Source of the DNA: Lachnospiraceae bacterium UBA3820
Lineage (GTDB): Bacteria > Bacillota > Clostridia > Lachnospirales > Lachnospiraceae
NCBI GenBank assembly: GCA_002369325.1
Contig: DFDU01000062.1
Location: forward strand, 1 to 39,637
Length of the DNA stretch: 39,637 bases
Reading direction: 5' to 3'
Shown: positions 1 through 8,749 of the stretch, piece after piece
Layout: each line of letters begins with the position of its first letter
Position numbering within the stretch: position 1 is the stretch's first letter
Notes under the pieces: generated by a model
Database searches by the model: none
Seen by the model: the letters and a program-made list of their open reading frames with translations, nothing else
Told to the model about the DNA's origin: nothing
Program-made: the position numbers and the translations under genes

Positions 1-239
1 TTGATTATATCGAGGATTTGATTGAACGTGAGAATGTATTCACGATGGAAGAGTTTGAAAAGAGCGTAAATGCTTTTCTTGAATTCCGTCAGTACAAGAT
101 TCTTAAGGATAACGGAAGAATATCTCATAAGCAGGCAATAGATAAAGCCGATGCTGAATATGAGATATTTAACAAGACCCAGCCTATTGAATCAGATTTT
201 GATAAGGCGGTAAAGAAAATGATCCAAGAGCAAAACTAA
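1..239 (+). CDS. RhuM-family protein, C-terminal fragment (5' end outside window)
   Basis: The frame is open from the first complete codon at position 3, so the gene begins before the window. About 78 residues are visible. The stretch FLEFRQYKILKDNGRISHKQ followed by a KADAEYEIFNKTQ-like segment and an SDFDKAVKK tail matches the C-terminus I recall for virulence RhuM-family proteins (COG3943), which end in an LDKFLEF..NG.ISH..A...A..EY..F....SDFD pattern. RhuM proteins are common cargo of genomic islands and often lie near restriction-modification or toxin genes; their biochemical role is not settled. A TTG at 18 is an internal codon, not a believable start. An open frame without its own start follows directly. 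The family call rests on remembered motifs. Confidence 0.6.
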   Translation, partial: DYIEDLIERENVFTMEEFEKSVNAFLEFRQYKILKDNGRISHKQAIDKADAEYEIFNKTQPIESDFDKAVKKMIQEQN

Positions 240-473
240 ACCGGTCTACTCAAAAGGCAAATTTGGCGGATTAGTGGCGTAAAAGATGACGGATTGGTAA
301 ATGCATTAGTAGAAATGGTTTATGAGATGGCAATTCGGTTTTTTGAAGAAAATCGCAAGGCTAAGCATGGAAGAGATGCAAAAAATGGGTGGTATCGATA
401 TGATACAAGGTTTGGAATTCCGGTTTATAGAAGTCCTGGAAATGGCTTGAAATGGCTTTATTATAACTTATGA
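240..473 (+). pseudogene. headless open frame, possible gene remnant
   Basis: Directly after the RhuM-like stop, the same reading frame stays open for 77 more codons to a TGA at 471-473. The translation looks protein-like, with a helix-prone stretch (LVNALVEMVYEMAIRFFEEN) and an aromatic-rich end (WYRYDTRFGIP...WLYYN). No ATG with a ribosome site precedes it; candidate starts are TTG at 294 and ATG at 315, neither with a convincing Shine-Dalgarno. Its last 13 bases overlap the convergent MerR gene. I do not recognise the family. It could be the 3' end of a gene truncated by deletion, a small gene with a weak start, or a chance open frame. Confidence 0.35.
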
Positions 474-901
474 GCTTTGTTATATAGCTTTTGAATGTCT
501 TTTGGAAGTTTATCAGGAAGCATAGCATTAATGCCATCTTCATTACCATCAGCTATAGCTTTGTCATAGTACCAGCATTTGAATTCAAGCATAGCTAAAG
601 TTTTTTCAAGATGTTTTATTTCAGCAATAACTGCTTCTTTTCGGGTTTCAAATAGTTGTTTTCTATCTGGATAGCTTGAAGGACCTTCAGTAACCCATTT
701 GAAAAATTGTTTGATATCCTTTATTTCAAGGCCTGATTTTTTCAGGCATTCGATAACATGAATTGCTTCAATTTCAGAATCGCTAAAATAGCGAATGTTT
801 CCTTTTCTTTCCATATTAGGAAAGAATCCTTCTTTATCGTAGTATCTTAGTGTGGAAATTGGCAGGTTAAACATATCAGAAACTTGACCTATTGTGTACA
901 T
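461..901 (-). CDS. MerR-family regulator, AdhR/NmlR-like
   Basis: This 146-residue protein has the N-terminal MerR winged helix: YTIGQVSDMFNLPISTLRYY, then DKEGFFP, then the wing IRYFSDSEIEAI. A coiled-coil dimer region follows (about residues 80-120). Starting at MYTIG, the only N-domain cysteine is Cys52 in IECLKKSGLEIKDI. That is where the reactive Cys52 of Bacillus subtilis AdhR lies, in a subfamily that senses aldehydes and other carbonyl electrophiles through this residue. I place the start at 901 because an AAGAAGG ribosome site precedes this ATG; an upstream in-frame ATG at 919 would put that site inside the gene. It is divergent from an alcohol dehydrogenase whose promoter has a matching operator. 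The family is secure; the aldehyde-sensing role is inference. Confidence 0.85.
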   Translation of the reverse strand: MYTIGQVSDMFNLPISTLRYYDKEGFFPNMERKGNIRYFSDSEIEAIHVIECLKKSGLEIKDIKQFFKWVTEGPSSYPDRKQLFETRKEAVIAEIKHLEKTLAMLEFKCWYYDKAIADGNEDGINAMLPDKLPKDIQKLYNKAHKL

Positions 902-936
902 AGAATTCCCTTCTTTCAAAAAAATAAAAATAATGC

Positions 937-967
937 TTGACCTAAAGTTAGGTTTAGGTTGTATTGT
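937..967 (+). promoter_or_regulatory. MerR-type promoter/operator of the alcohol dehydrogenase
   Basis: A -35 box TTGACC (937-942) and a -10 box TATTGT (962-967) are separated by 19 bp, the over-long spacer typical of promoters that MerR proteins untwist. The spacer carries a perfect inverted repeat: ACCTAAA (940-946), six bases, TTTAGGT (953-959). This resembles the CTTAAAG-N4-CTTTAAG type operator known for B. subtilis AdhR. The promoter points at the gene starting at 1031. Confidence 0.85.
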
Positions 968-1030
968 GAATATAGTATATATCCGGGTGATGGATAATGC
1001 AATACTTAGATGATTTTGGAGGTGTTTTTT

Positions 1031-2203
1031 ATGATGAATTTTGTGTTTGACAATCCTACAAAACTTTTATTTGGTACAGGTAAATTAGGTGAACTTCATA
1101 ACGAGGTCATGCCTGGTAAGAAGGCACTTCTTCTCACATCGGCAGGAAAATCTCATATGATAAATGGTTCTTTTGATAAAGTAGTCGGTGAGCTAAAACT
1201 TGCCGGCGTAGATTATGTGCATCTCGGCAATGTAGTAGAGAATCCACTGAAAGAGAACTGTGAGGAGGCAGGGAAATTTGCAAGAGAAAATGGTTGCGAT
1301 TTCATAGTTGCGCTTGGCGGTGGAGCAGTTCTTGACTCTTCCGTTCCCGTTTCAATTATGGCAACTAATGACGGAGATCTTTGGGATTATGTATTTGGTG
1401 GCACTGGTAAGGGACAGGTCGCTCCTAATCAGCCGCTTCCGATTATTACAGTAGCGACATCATCGGGGACAGGTTCGGAAATGAATGAGTGGGGCGTTAT
1501 CTGTAAGGAAGATACTGACGAAAAGATAGGTATGGGAGATAGAAGATGTAAGCCGGTTATCGCTGTCGTGGATCCTGCTTATATGACAACAGTTCCTGCA
1601 AAATATACTGCATATCAGGGCTTTGATGCACTGTTCCATAACACAGAGGTAATGATGTCAACATCACTTAACATCTTGTCTGAAGCTATTGCACTTTCTG
1701 CAATTGAGAACATTTATAAGTATCTTCCAAGAGCAGTTGCAAATGGAGAAGATTTAGAAGCGAGAGAGCATGTGGCTTATGCGTCAACTATGGCAGGTGT
1801 GACAATGCAGCTTACAAGCACAACCGCACAGCATTCTATGGAACATGCTATGAGTGCATATCACAGAAATCTTCAGCATGGAGCAGGACTTATCATTATT
1901 TCAAAGGAGTTTGCACAGTTCTATGTAGATAAGCATGCTTGTGATGACAGATTTATTAAGATGGCTCGTGTTATGGGATATCCTGAAAGCAATGACCCAC
2001 AGGATTTTGTAAAAGCCCTTGTAAAATTGCAGGAAGACTGTGGTGTGGCTGACCTCAAGATGAGTGATTATGGATTTGATAAGTCAGAGTGCATGACACT
2101 TGCAAAGGCAGCAAGAAGGCTTCAGGGCGGTCTTTATGCAGCAAATCCATGTGAGACTTCTGATGAAGATATTGCCGGCATTTTTGAAAGGTCATACAGA
2201 TAA
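1031..2203 (+). CDS. iron-dependent alcohol dehydrogenase
   Basis: A 390-residue group III (iron-containing) alcohol dehydrogenase, a NAD(P)H-dependent cytoplasmic enzyme interconverting aldehydes/ketones and alcohols. The N-terminal half is a Rossmann-like nucleotide-binding domain with the family glycine motif ALGGGAVLDSS and the conserved TSSGTGSE. The C-terminal helical domain holds the metal site: Asp199 and His203 in GFDALFH, His268 or His272 in HSMEH, and His283 in QHGAG, with spacing close to that of E. coli FucO. The start at 1031 follows GGAGGT (1018-1023) by 7 bases; an upstream in-frame ATG at 1010 would put that site inside the gene. It is controlled by the divergent MerR protein, which suggests detoxification of reactive aldehydes rather than bulk fermentation. 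The substrate cannot be read from sequence. Confidence 0.9.
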   Translation: MMNFVFDNPTKLLFGTGKLGELHNEVMPGKKALLLTSAGKSHMINGSFDKVVGELKLAGVDYVHLGNVVENPLKENCEEAGKFARENGCDFIVALGGGAVLDSSVPVSIMATNDGDLWDYVFGGTGKGQVAPNQPLPIITVATSSGTGSEMNEWGVICKEDTDEKIGMGDRRCKPVIAVVDPAYMTTVPAKYTAYQGFDALFHNTEVMMSTSLNILSEAIALSAIENIYKYLPRAVANGEDLEAREHVAYASTMAGVTMQLTSTTAQHSMEHAMSAYHRNLQHGAGLIIISKEFAQFYVDKHACDDRFIKMARVMGYPESNDPQDFVKALVKLQEDCGVADLKMSDYGFDKSECMTLAKAARRLQGGLYAANPCETSDEDIAGIFERSYR

Positions 2204-2248
2204 GAAACATTAATAGAGGTTACGAAGCCTATCAAAATCGTATTACCG

Positions 2249-2279
2249 GGGGAACAGGCAGTGCTTGTTCCTCTTTTTG
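2249..2279 (+). terminator. rho-independent terminator after the alcohol dehydrogenase
   Basis: GGAACA and TGTTCC arms enclose a GC-containing loop and are followed by CTCTTTTTG. The stem is short (6-7 bp), so the strength is moderate. Confidence 0.6.
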
Positions 2280-2467
2280 TGTTAAAGTCAAATTACAAAC
2301 GTGCGTATATTACTAAATTGAAGATACAGAGAAGTATATGTTTTAATACTTTTCAAGACTGTGCTTTATGTTGTATAATATATTAAGTGTTTTACACTGT
2401 TTGGGGACAGGTAATGGAGGTATATGGATGGTTGTTTTTAAATGATTATCCGGTTATGGAGGTTTAG

Positions 2468-3973
2468 ATGAAAAATGAAAGAAAAATTTTTTCCATTAGG
2501 ACTAAAATATACATTTTTGTTGGACTTATAGTATTTGGCGTGGCTTTTGGTACGGCAGAAATAGCTTATAAAACCGGTGCTGATCAAATAGACGAATATT
2601 ATAAGCAAAATGCGGCGGATAATGCACGTAATTTTGCATCATTTGTTGATGGAGATTTTATTAAAGAACTTCGTGCGACAGTTGAGTCAGACGAGTATCA
2701 ACAGCTTCGTGACAAAGCCGAGGAAGAAGATGATGAGTCTTTGATTGAGGATTATCTTAAGGAAAAGGGACTTTGGGATAAGTATAATGAAATACGAATT
2801 ATGATAACAAACTATCTCGAAAATATGCAGGGCGTAAAATATATTTATATTGTTGCGCATGGTGATAAAGATGCGGAATATGATATGTATCTTATTGATG
2901 AAGAAGAAATAGAATTATATGAGACGGGTTATTATGAGGAAAGGGAGGCAGAGCTTCGCGGAATAGATTTGGAAAATATGTCGGAGCCTACGATTTCACA
3001 TGGCGATTGGGGTTGGCTTTGCTCTGATTTTAAACCGGTTTATGATTCGGACGGAGAATGTGTTTGTATCGTAGGCTGTGATTTTGATATGAATGACATT
3101 ATGAAGGAAAGACACAGACTCATGATTATCCTTCTTGTGACTGCGGCTATATTTACGTTGGCAATTCTTATCATAGCGGTTTTATTTATAAATAAGATAG
3201 TTGTGAAGCCTCTTGATTCCATGACAAAGGAAATGAAAAAATTCAATCCATCAGAGCATGCCAGTTATGAAGATGCAGGTGTTATAGAGCTTGATATAAA
3301 AAGTAATGATGAAATAGGTGAAATCTATAATGGAATTCGTTCCATGCAGCTTAATATTATAGATTATCTGAAAGATCTTTCCGCTCTTCAGGAAGATAAA
3401 ATCAAAGCTAAAAACGATATAATGGATAAGGAAAAAAGAATAGGACAGCTTAGTATAGAGATTAACAGGGATAGCTTGACAGGTGTTGGCAGCAAGACGG
3501 CATATATTAAAAAAGTTGATACATTAAACCGGATGATCAAAGAAGAAGATGCGGAGTTTGCGCTTGTTATGGTTGATGCCAATAATCTCAAGAGGATAAA
3601 TGACGATTATGGACATAAGTCCGGAGATATTTATATAAAGGGCTGCTGTCATATGATTTGTGAAGCTTTTAAGCATTCGCCTGTGTACAGGATAGGCGGA
3701 GATGAGTTTGTTGTAATTCTTCAAGGCATAGATTATAAAGACAGAGAGATGATTGTGGATAAACTTGTGACAGCCTATGAGAAATGTCAAAATGATACTG
3801 ATCTTAAACCGTGGCAAAGATACTCTGCTGCTGTAGGTATGGCAGAGAGAACGCACGAAGACAGGACGGCTGAGCCTGTATTTAAACGGGCCGATAAAGC
3901 TATGTATGAAAACAAAGCCAGGTTAAAAAAGAATTGGAAGAAACAAAATAAATATATTGCGGGAGAGATTTGA
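2468..3973 (+). CDS. membrane diguanylate cyclase (HAMP-GGDEF)
   Basis: A 501-residue predicted diguanylate cyclase making cyclic di-GMP from two GTP. Domain order: transmembrane helix at about 12-31; an acidic extracytoplasmic sensor region of about 185 residues (Cache-like position, family not certain); a second helix at about 217-241; a HAMP-like linker; a coiled coil; and a C-terminal GGDEF domain from about 330. The signature GGDEF is intact at 410-414, and the metal-binding segment MVDANNLKRINDDYGH is present. No RxxD inhibitory site is visible upstream of GGDEF, so product inhibition may be weak. The start has a GGAGG site just upstream. It probably heads a transcription unit with the PAP2 and Nudix genes, since only 3 bases separate it from the next gene. 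Confidence 0.9.
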   Translation: MKNERKIFSIRTKIYIFVGLIVFGVAFGTAEIAYKTGADQIDEYYKQNAADNARNFASFVDGDFIKELRATVESDEYQQLRDKAEEEDDESLIEDYLKEKGLWDKYNEIRIMITNYLENMQGVKYIYIVAHGDKDAEYDMYLIDEEEIELYETGYYEEREAELRGIDLENMSEPTISHGDWGWLCSDFKPVYDSDGECVCIVGCDFDMNDIMKERHRLMIILLVTAAIFTLAILIIAVLFINKIVVKPLDSMTKEMKKFNPSEHASYEDAGVIELDIKSNDEIGEIYNGIRSMQLNIIDYLKDLSALQEDKIKAKNDIMDKEKRIGQLSIEINRDSLTGVGSKTAYIKKVDTLNRMIKEEDAEFALVMVDANNLKRINDDYGHKSGDIYIKGCCHMICEAFKHSPVYRIGGDEFVVILQGIDYKDREMIVDKLVTAYEKCQNDTDLKPWQRYSAAVGMAERTHEDRTAEPVFKRADKAMYENKARLKKNWKKQNKYIAGEI

Positions 3974-3976
3974 AAA

Positions 3977-4630
3977 ATGAAAAATAAATTTGCTTTATCA
4001 GGTATAAGCGGGCTGATGTTTATTCTTTGGATAGTAATTATTAAAAATGTGGATGTGGCAGCGATAGGTCCGGATGGTACATCTGTCGGTTTATCCGGCA
4101 TAAATGAAGCCGTGCATGATTTGTTTGGCGTAAATATGATTTGGTATAAGATTACGGTATGTCTTGGAATATTTGCATTTGCCTGTGTGGGAGCAGTAGC
4201 TTTTATTGGTTTGTTACAACTGATGAAAAGAAAGAGCATAGCCAAGGTTGATAAGTGCATAATTGCCGCAGGAGGATTGTACGTAGTAACAGCGTGTATA
4301 TATGCATTATTTGAAAAAATAATAATTAATTATCGTCCGGTTATAATGCCTGATGCAGATGAACCGGAGGCATCATTTCCTTCGACACATACCATGATTA
4401 TATGCGTAGTGATGGGAAGTATAGTGGTTCTTGCCGGTCAGTACATAAAGGATAAGAACTTAAAGCGTTTGACTGTTATTATCAGTATAGCGATTGCCGT
4501 AGTGACCGTCGGCGGAAGACTGATAAGCGGAGTACATTGGCTTTCGGATATCATAGGAGGAATTCTTGTTAGTCTGTTTCTTGTATTCCTGTATGCGGGA
4601 ATCGTTGAAAAAGCAAATAAACAGTCATGA
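3977..4630 (+). CDS. PAP2-family membrane phosphatase
   Basis: A 217-residue integral membrane protein with several hydrophobic helices and the three phosphatase motifs of the PAP2 (type 2 phosphatidic acid phosphatase) superfamily: KIIINYRP (KX6RP form), FPSTHT (PSGH variant with Thr), and GRLISGVHWLSD (SRX5HX3D form, with Gly for Ser). The histidines in the second and third motifs are the expected nucleophile and proton donor. Likely substrates are membrane lipid phosphates such as phosphatidic acid or undecaprenyl pyrophosphate; sequence alone does not choose. It starts 3 bases after the GGDEF stop codon, which implies translational coupling, but a link to cyclic di-GMP signalling is only contextual. 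Confidence 0.85.
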   Translation: MKNKFALSGISGLMFILWIVIIKNVDVAAIGPDGTSVGLSGINEAVHDLFGVNMIWYKITVCLGIFAFACVGAVAFIGLLQLMKRKSIAKVDKCIIAAGGLYVVTACIYALFEKIIINYRPVIMPDADEPEASFPSTHTMIICVVMGSIVVLAGQYIKDKNLKRLTVIISIAIAVVTVGGRLISGVHWLSDIIGGILVSLFLVFLYAGIVEKANKQS

Positions 4631-4671
4631 TAAACGGATTAAAATAATATTTGGAAACAAGGGTAAAAGAC

Positions 4672-5268
4672 ATGAATTATACAGATGATGAAAATTTGAT
4701 TTGGGAAGAAATAAAGACGGAACATATAGTACAGGATGAATGGATAGATTTTAGAAGGTCGGCATTCAGATTACCCGACGGAACGGAGTATGAGCCTTAT
4801 TATACTTACAGCAGAAGAAATTATGCGGTAATAGTTGCTTCCGATGAGGAAGGAAAATATATATGTGTCAGACAGTTTCGATATGGAATAAAAAAGGTTA
4901 CTACCGAGTTTTCCGCAGGCGGCATAGAACGCTCGGACGGTAAAGAGTACGGTTCGGATGATACGGCTATTGTGGAGGATGCGCTTGAGGCTGCAAAAAG
5001 AGAACTTAAAGAGGAAACCGGATATATATCGGATGAGTGGAAGCATCTTATAACGGTCCCGTCAAATGCCACGATAGCAGATAATTATGCATATATATTT
5101 GAGGCAAAGAATTGCCGTAAGGTTTCAGATCAAAATCTGGATGATTTGGAGTTTTTAAATGTTAAAAAATATACAGCCGACGAGATTGAAGCTATGATTA
5201 AGGACGGAAGCTTTCCACAGGCGATGCATATAATGGCATGGCTTCTTGCCAAGGACAATAACAGATAA
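4672..5268 (+). CDS. Nudix hydrolase, ADP-ribose pyrophosphatase-like
   Basis: A cytoplasmic hydrolase of about 198 residues of the Nudix superfamily, which cleaves nucleoside diphosphates linked to another moiety. The Nudix box is clear: a Gly-Gly-Ile-Glu start after FSAG, then an insertion, EDALEAAKRELKEETGY with the metal-binding REXXEE core near residue 110. An N-terminal segment with DFRRSAFRLPDG and the YAVIVAS strand fits the ADP-ribose pyrophosphatase type, though the insertion before the box is longer than usual. I prefer ATG 4672, which has AAGGG about 8 bases upstream, over TTG 4651, which has no ribosome site. It lies about 40 bases after the PAP2 gene and probably shares its transcript. 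Substrate assignment is tentative. Confidence 0.85.
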   Translation: MNYTDDENLIWEEIKTEHIVQDEWIDFRRSAFRLPDGTEYEPYYTYSRRNYAVIVASDEEGKYICVRQFRYGIKKVTTEFSAGGIERSDGKEYGSDDTAIVEDALEAAKRELKEETGYISDEWKHLITVPSNATIADNYAYIFEAKNCRKVSDQNLDDLEFLNVKKYTADEIEAMIKDGSFPQAMHIMAWLLAKDNNR

Positions 5269-5330
5269 TTTTAGTTTATGGAGTCATAAGATAAATGTTA
5301 TTTTAAGGTGCGGTTTTTGGGGGATTGTAC

Positions 5331-7247
5331 ATGGGACAACAGCTTTATTTTGATAATTATAATCCGACGGGTGACGTAATAGTTGTGGCAATTTGCATTG
5401 TCATGCTTATTTTGGTGTCCGTATCTTATGTTACAAAAACCAAAAATTTCAGTATTTTTATTACCATGATTGCATATCTTGTTTTTGCGGCAATGGCAGA
5501 TTATGCCCATCATGAGTGGTTCACATATATTTCGGACGGGAATTATTCTCCGGTTTATGCGATTCGAATAGTATATCATGCATTGCTTTTCTCTTTACTT
5601 TTACTCTATGTGTTTTATATTATCGAGATGCAGCATCTTGAAATAAGTAAAAGAATACCGGTTATGTTTATATCCACAGCAGTTTATGCGGCGGTTATAA
5701 TTGTAGACATTGTTTCGACATTAAACGGGTCAAGCTTTAGGCTGAATAAAAACGGAACTGCCGTATCGGGACTAAATGTATTTTTAGTGGGATATATTGC
5801 TTTCATTGTTATAATTGTATTTCTTATGGTTGTATTCAGAGACAGAATATATAAGAAAGCGATGTTTGGCTTCTATGGAACGATGTTGGTGTCGTTTTTG
5901 ATATTGTTTTATCAGGGAAGATACGGACAGTCTTCATATACGGTTGCATCATTTTTGTTTCCGGTTATTGCCATGATGTATCTGGTTCATTCGACACCTT
6001 ACGATGTTGAACTTGGAACGATAAATGTAATGGCAATAAAGGATATGGTAAGATATAATTATGAGAAAAAAAGAGAACTCCTTTATATGAGTTTATATAT
6101 GCCGGATTTTGATTCCGAAGGTAAATTGATTCCGGAAGCACTTCAAAAAACAATCAGAATTTTTGCGGCGGAGTATTTCAAAAAATCCGTATTGTTCCAG
6201 ATAAGTAACGGTCATGTAATTCTTTTTGCACCAAAGAAAAGTAATCCGGATTATGAAAACAGGCTGAATAAAATATTAAATGCTTTTCATGATGAATATG
6301 AAAAATTCAAGTTTGACTACAAGGTTGTAATCGGTGAAACAATCGATGAAATCAGTCGTAAAAATGAATATCTCAGCTTTATTGAAAATATATACAGACA
6401 TATGGAATTAAATGAAGTACATATCGTGGATAAAGACGACGTTACCATTTTCAACAAATATGCATATATTTTTGAACAGCTTGAAGATATATACAAAAAG
6501 CATGATTTAAGAGATGAAAGAGTTCTGGCTTATTGCCAGCCGGTTTTCAATATAAGCAATCAAAGGTATGATACTGCGGAAGCACTTATGAGACTCAAGC
6601 TTCCCGAAATCGGTATGGTTTTTCCGGACCAATTTATACCGATTGCCGAAGAACACGGGTTTATACATGTATTGACTGAGATTATCCTGCAAAAAACCTG
6701 TGATGAAATAAAGAGACTTATCGAAGACGGTTATGGAGTAAAACGTATTTCTATAAATGTATCCGTACTTGAACTTCGTAACGCCGGATTTACAAAGGAT
6801 ATAGAAAAAATTATCGAAAGCAGCAGGATACCTGATTCAAAGATAGCCATAGAGATTACCGAATCAAGAAGCGACAGCGATTTCATTGCAATGAAAACAA
6901 TGATAGAGGAGCTTAAGGATAAAGGAATTAAATTCTATCTGGATGATTTTGGGACAGGTTATTCCAACATGGAACGTATCATGGAACTTCCGTTTGATAT
7001 AATAAAATTTGACCGTTCTCTCGTTATTGCATGTGACACTGATGAAAAATCGGAGAAAATGGTAGGAGGCCTTGCCAATATGTTCTCTGAGTTGAATTAT
7101 AAAATACTTTACGAGGGTGTTGAAAACGAATTGGACGAGAAACGATGTATCAATATGTCCGCATCATATCTGCAGGGCTATAAATACTCTAAGCCTATAC
7201 CAATAATAGAATTAAACAGATTTTTTTCTAAGACGGCTTCGAACTGA
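5331..7247 (+). CDS. membrane EAL-domain cyclic-di-GMP phosphodiesterase with degenerate GGDEF
   Basis: A 638-residue protein. Residues about 15-225 form six or seven hydrophobic helices resembling the 7TM sensor modules seen before signalling domains. A middle region (about 235-380) has the fold pattern of a GGDEF domain but no GGDEF motif; SNGHVILFAPK stands at the expected place, so it is probably non-catalytic. The C-terminal EAL domain (about 395-635) is complete: the EAL motif itself (AEALMRL, 417-419), ISINVS, EITES, DDFGTGYS (Asp538-Asp539), IIKFDRS, EGVE and QGY. It should hydrolyse cyclic di-GMP to pGpG. GGGGGA six bases before ATG 5331 fixes the start. Together with the upstream cyclase it forms an opposing pair. 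Confidence 0.9.
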   Translation: MGQQLYFDNYNPTGDVIVVAICIVMLILVSVSYVTKTKNFSIFITMIAYLVFAAMADYAHHEWFTYISDGNYSPVYAIRIVYHALLFSLLLLYVFYIIEMQHLEISKRIPVMFISTAVYAAVIIVDIVSTLNGSSFRLNKNGTAVSGLNVFLVGYIAFIVIIVFLMVVFRDRIYKKAMFGFYGTMLVSFLILFYQGRYGQSSYTVASFLFPVIAMMYLVHSTPYDVELGTINVMAIKDMVRYNYEKKRELLYMSLYMPDFDSEGKLIPEALQKTIRIFAAEYFKKSVLFQISNGHVILFAPKKSNPDYENRLNKILNAFHDEYEKFKFDYKVVIGETIDEISRKNEYLSFIENIYRHMELNEVHIVDKDDVTIFNKYAYIFEQLEDIYKKHDLRDERVLAYCQPVFNISNQRYDTAEALMRLKLPEIGMVFPDQFIPIAEEHGFIHVLTEIILQKTCDEIKRLIEDGYGVKRISINVSVLELRNAGFTKDIEKIIESSRIPDSKIAIEITESRSDSDFIAMKTMIEELKDKGIKFYLDDFGTGYSNMERIMELPFDIIKFDRSLVIACDTDEKSEKMVGGLANMFSELNYKILYEGVENELDEKRCINMSASYLQGYKYSKPIPIIELNRFFSKTASN

Positions 7248-7275
7248 ATATATAAGCAAAACCGGGAAAAAGTAT

Positions 7276-7315
7276 AAAAATAAGGTCGATACATTTTTGT
7301 ATCGGCCTTATTTTT
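7276..7315 (+). terminator. rho-independent terminator after the EAL gene
   Basis: The near-perfect hairpin AATAAGGTCGATAC / GTATCGGCCTTATT with an ATTTTT-type loop is flanked by an A run upstream and a T run downstream. The A run could let it work in both directions. Confidence 0.85.
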
Positions 7316-7506
7316 ATGTAACAGGGTTATAGCTTTTTCCTATAAGTGAAGATAATTTTTAGGAATTATACAAAAACTGATAATCATGTTAGATTATTTT
7401 CAGATTAAAAAATGGAAACATATAAGATGGGAGATGAGGTTTGTGAACGAAACCGGTTGGATAAAAAGGTTCAATAATTTATCAAATGCGGAAAGAAGGG
7501 ATATTT

Positions 7507-8679
7507 ATGGATTTGGCTATTGAGACAAAATGTATATATGGAAACAAAAAAGATTGGAAAAAGGATCCGACCGGTGCGATAAGCTTTCCTATTTATCAGA
7601 CTGCTACTTATGCACATCCTGAGGTTGGAAAGAGCACGGGATTTGATTATTCAAGATTGCAGAATCCGACCAGGGAGCATCTTGAGAAGGTTGTGGCTGC
7701 ACTTGAATCGGGAACGGATGCACTTGCATTTTCAAGCGGTATGGCAGCGATAACAGCTTTGATGGAAATATTTAAGCCCGGAGATCATCTTATAACCGAG
7801 GCTGATCTTTATGGCGGAAGCATTAGACTTTTCGATAATATCAGTAAGAAAAACGGCATTGATTTTTCACACATAAATTGCAGTACGGAAGATGTGGAAA
7901 GCTATGTTAAAGAAAACACCAAAGCAATTTATATAGAGACACCTACAAATCCTATGATGAATGTTGTGGATATAAGAAAGATTGCGGATATAGCCAAAAA
8001 ACATAATCTTTTGCTCATAGTTGATAATACTTTTTTGTCGCCTTATTTCCAAAATCCGCTGACGCTCGGAGCTGATGTTGTTATACACAGCGGTACAAAA
8101 TTTCTGGGAGGTCACAATGATACTCTTGCAGGCTTCGTGGTGACAAATAAAGAAGAGATATCCGAAAAGCTTAGATTTATTATAAAGACTGTGGGTTCGG
8201 GACTTGCACCTTTTGACAGCTGGCTTTTGTTAAGAGGAATAAAGACACTTTCCATAAGAATGGAAAGAGCACAGGAAAATGCTCTTGCATTGGTAGAATA
8301 CCTGTTAAATGAACCTAAGGTTAAGAAGGTTTATTATCCGGGAATAAAAGGAACTAAGGGATATGAAATATGTAAAAAGCAGGCAAGAGGTTTTGGGGCA
8401 ATGCTGACCTTTGAGGTAGAAAGCAAAGCTCTCGCACAGCATATTCTTAAATTTACCAAACTTATTCCTTTTGCCGAAAGCCTCGGCGGTGTGGAAACCC
8501 TGCTTACATATCCGTGTACTCAGACTCATGCGGATGTACCTGAAGAGGTAAGAATAGCAAACGGTATAACTGACAGTGTGCTTCGTATGTCTGTCGGTAT
8601 TGAAAATAAGGAGGACTTGATAGCTGATTTAAAATATGCCATCGATTCTTATGATGGATACAAAGCACAGTATATTTAA
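7507..8679 (+). CDS. Cys/Met metabolism PLP enzyme, cystathionine gamma-synthase or lyase type
   Basis: A 390-residue enzyme of the trans-sulfuration PLP family. Visible hallmarks: YSRLQNPT near the N-terminus, SSGMAAI (phosphate-binding), YGG, ETPTNP, DNTFLSPY with the cofactor Asp, and the Schiff-base lysine Lys198 in VVIHSGTKFLGGH. The C-terminal domain has SLGGVETL and RMSVGIE, which bind the substrate carboxylate. Members act as cystathionine gamma-synthase, cystathionine beta/gamma-lyase, methionine gamma-lyase or O-acetylhomoserine sulfhydrylase; the sequence does not separate these securely. AGAAGGG six bases before ATG 7507 fixes the start; an upstream in-frame ATG at 7486 would include that site. 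The next gene encodes a PatB/MalY-type lyase, so the pair may move sulfur between cysteine and homocysteine. Confidence 0.9.
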   Translation: MDLAIETKCIYGNKKDWKKDPTGAISFPIYQTATYAHPEVGKSTGFDYSRLQNPTREHLEKVVAALESGTDALAFSSGMAAITALMEIFKPGDHLITEADLYGGSIRLFDNISKKNGIDFSHINCSTEDVESYVKENTKAIYIETPTNPMMNVVDIRKIADIAKKHNLLLIVDNTFLSPYFQNPLTLGADVVIHSGTKFLGGHNDTLAGFVVTNKEEISEKLRFIIKTVGSGLAPFDSWLLLRGIKTLSIRMERAQENALALVEYLLNEPKVKKVYYPGIKGTKGYEICKKQARGFGAMLTFEVESKALAQHILKFTKLIPFAESLGGVETLLTYPCTQTHADVPEEVRIANGITDSVLRMSVGIENKEDLIADLKYAIDSYDGYKAQYI

Positions 8680-8749
8680 TAATGGTAAAGATTTAATAAG
8701 AATCAGAAATTGATGATATATAATTATCGACAGGAAGGAGTGGGAGAAT

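Noticed and set aside
2424..2441. five-codon open frame (MDGCF) with GGAGG upstream
   Set aside because: The ribosome site is only 3 bases from the ATG, and the frame is too short to judge; no attenuator structure around it.
2280..2467. possible cyclic-di-GMP riboswitch before the GGDEF gene
   Set aside because: The GEMM core elements were not found; a TATAAT near 2375 with a poor -35 is all that could be seen.
3787..4260. 157-codon minus-strand open frame
   Set aside because: Spans the end of the GGDEF gene and the start of PAP2 in antisense, with no motif or ribosome site.
7316..7506. possible SAM or other riboswitch before the sulfur amino acid genes
   Set aside because: No S-box core, no T-box sequence and no terminator were visible in this gap; only AT-rich sequence with a weak promoter-like stretch.
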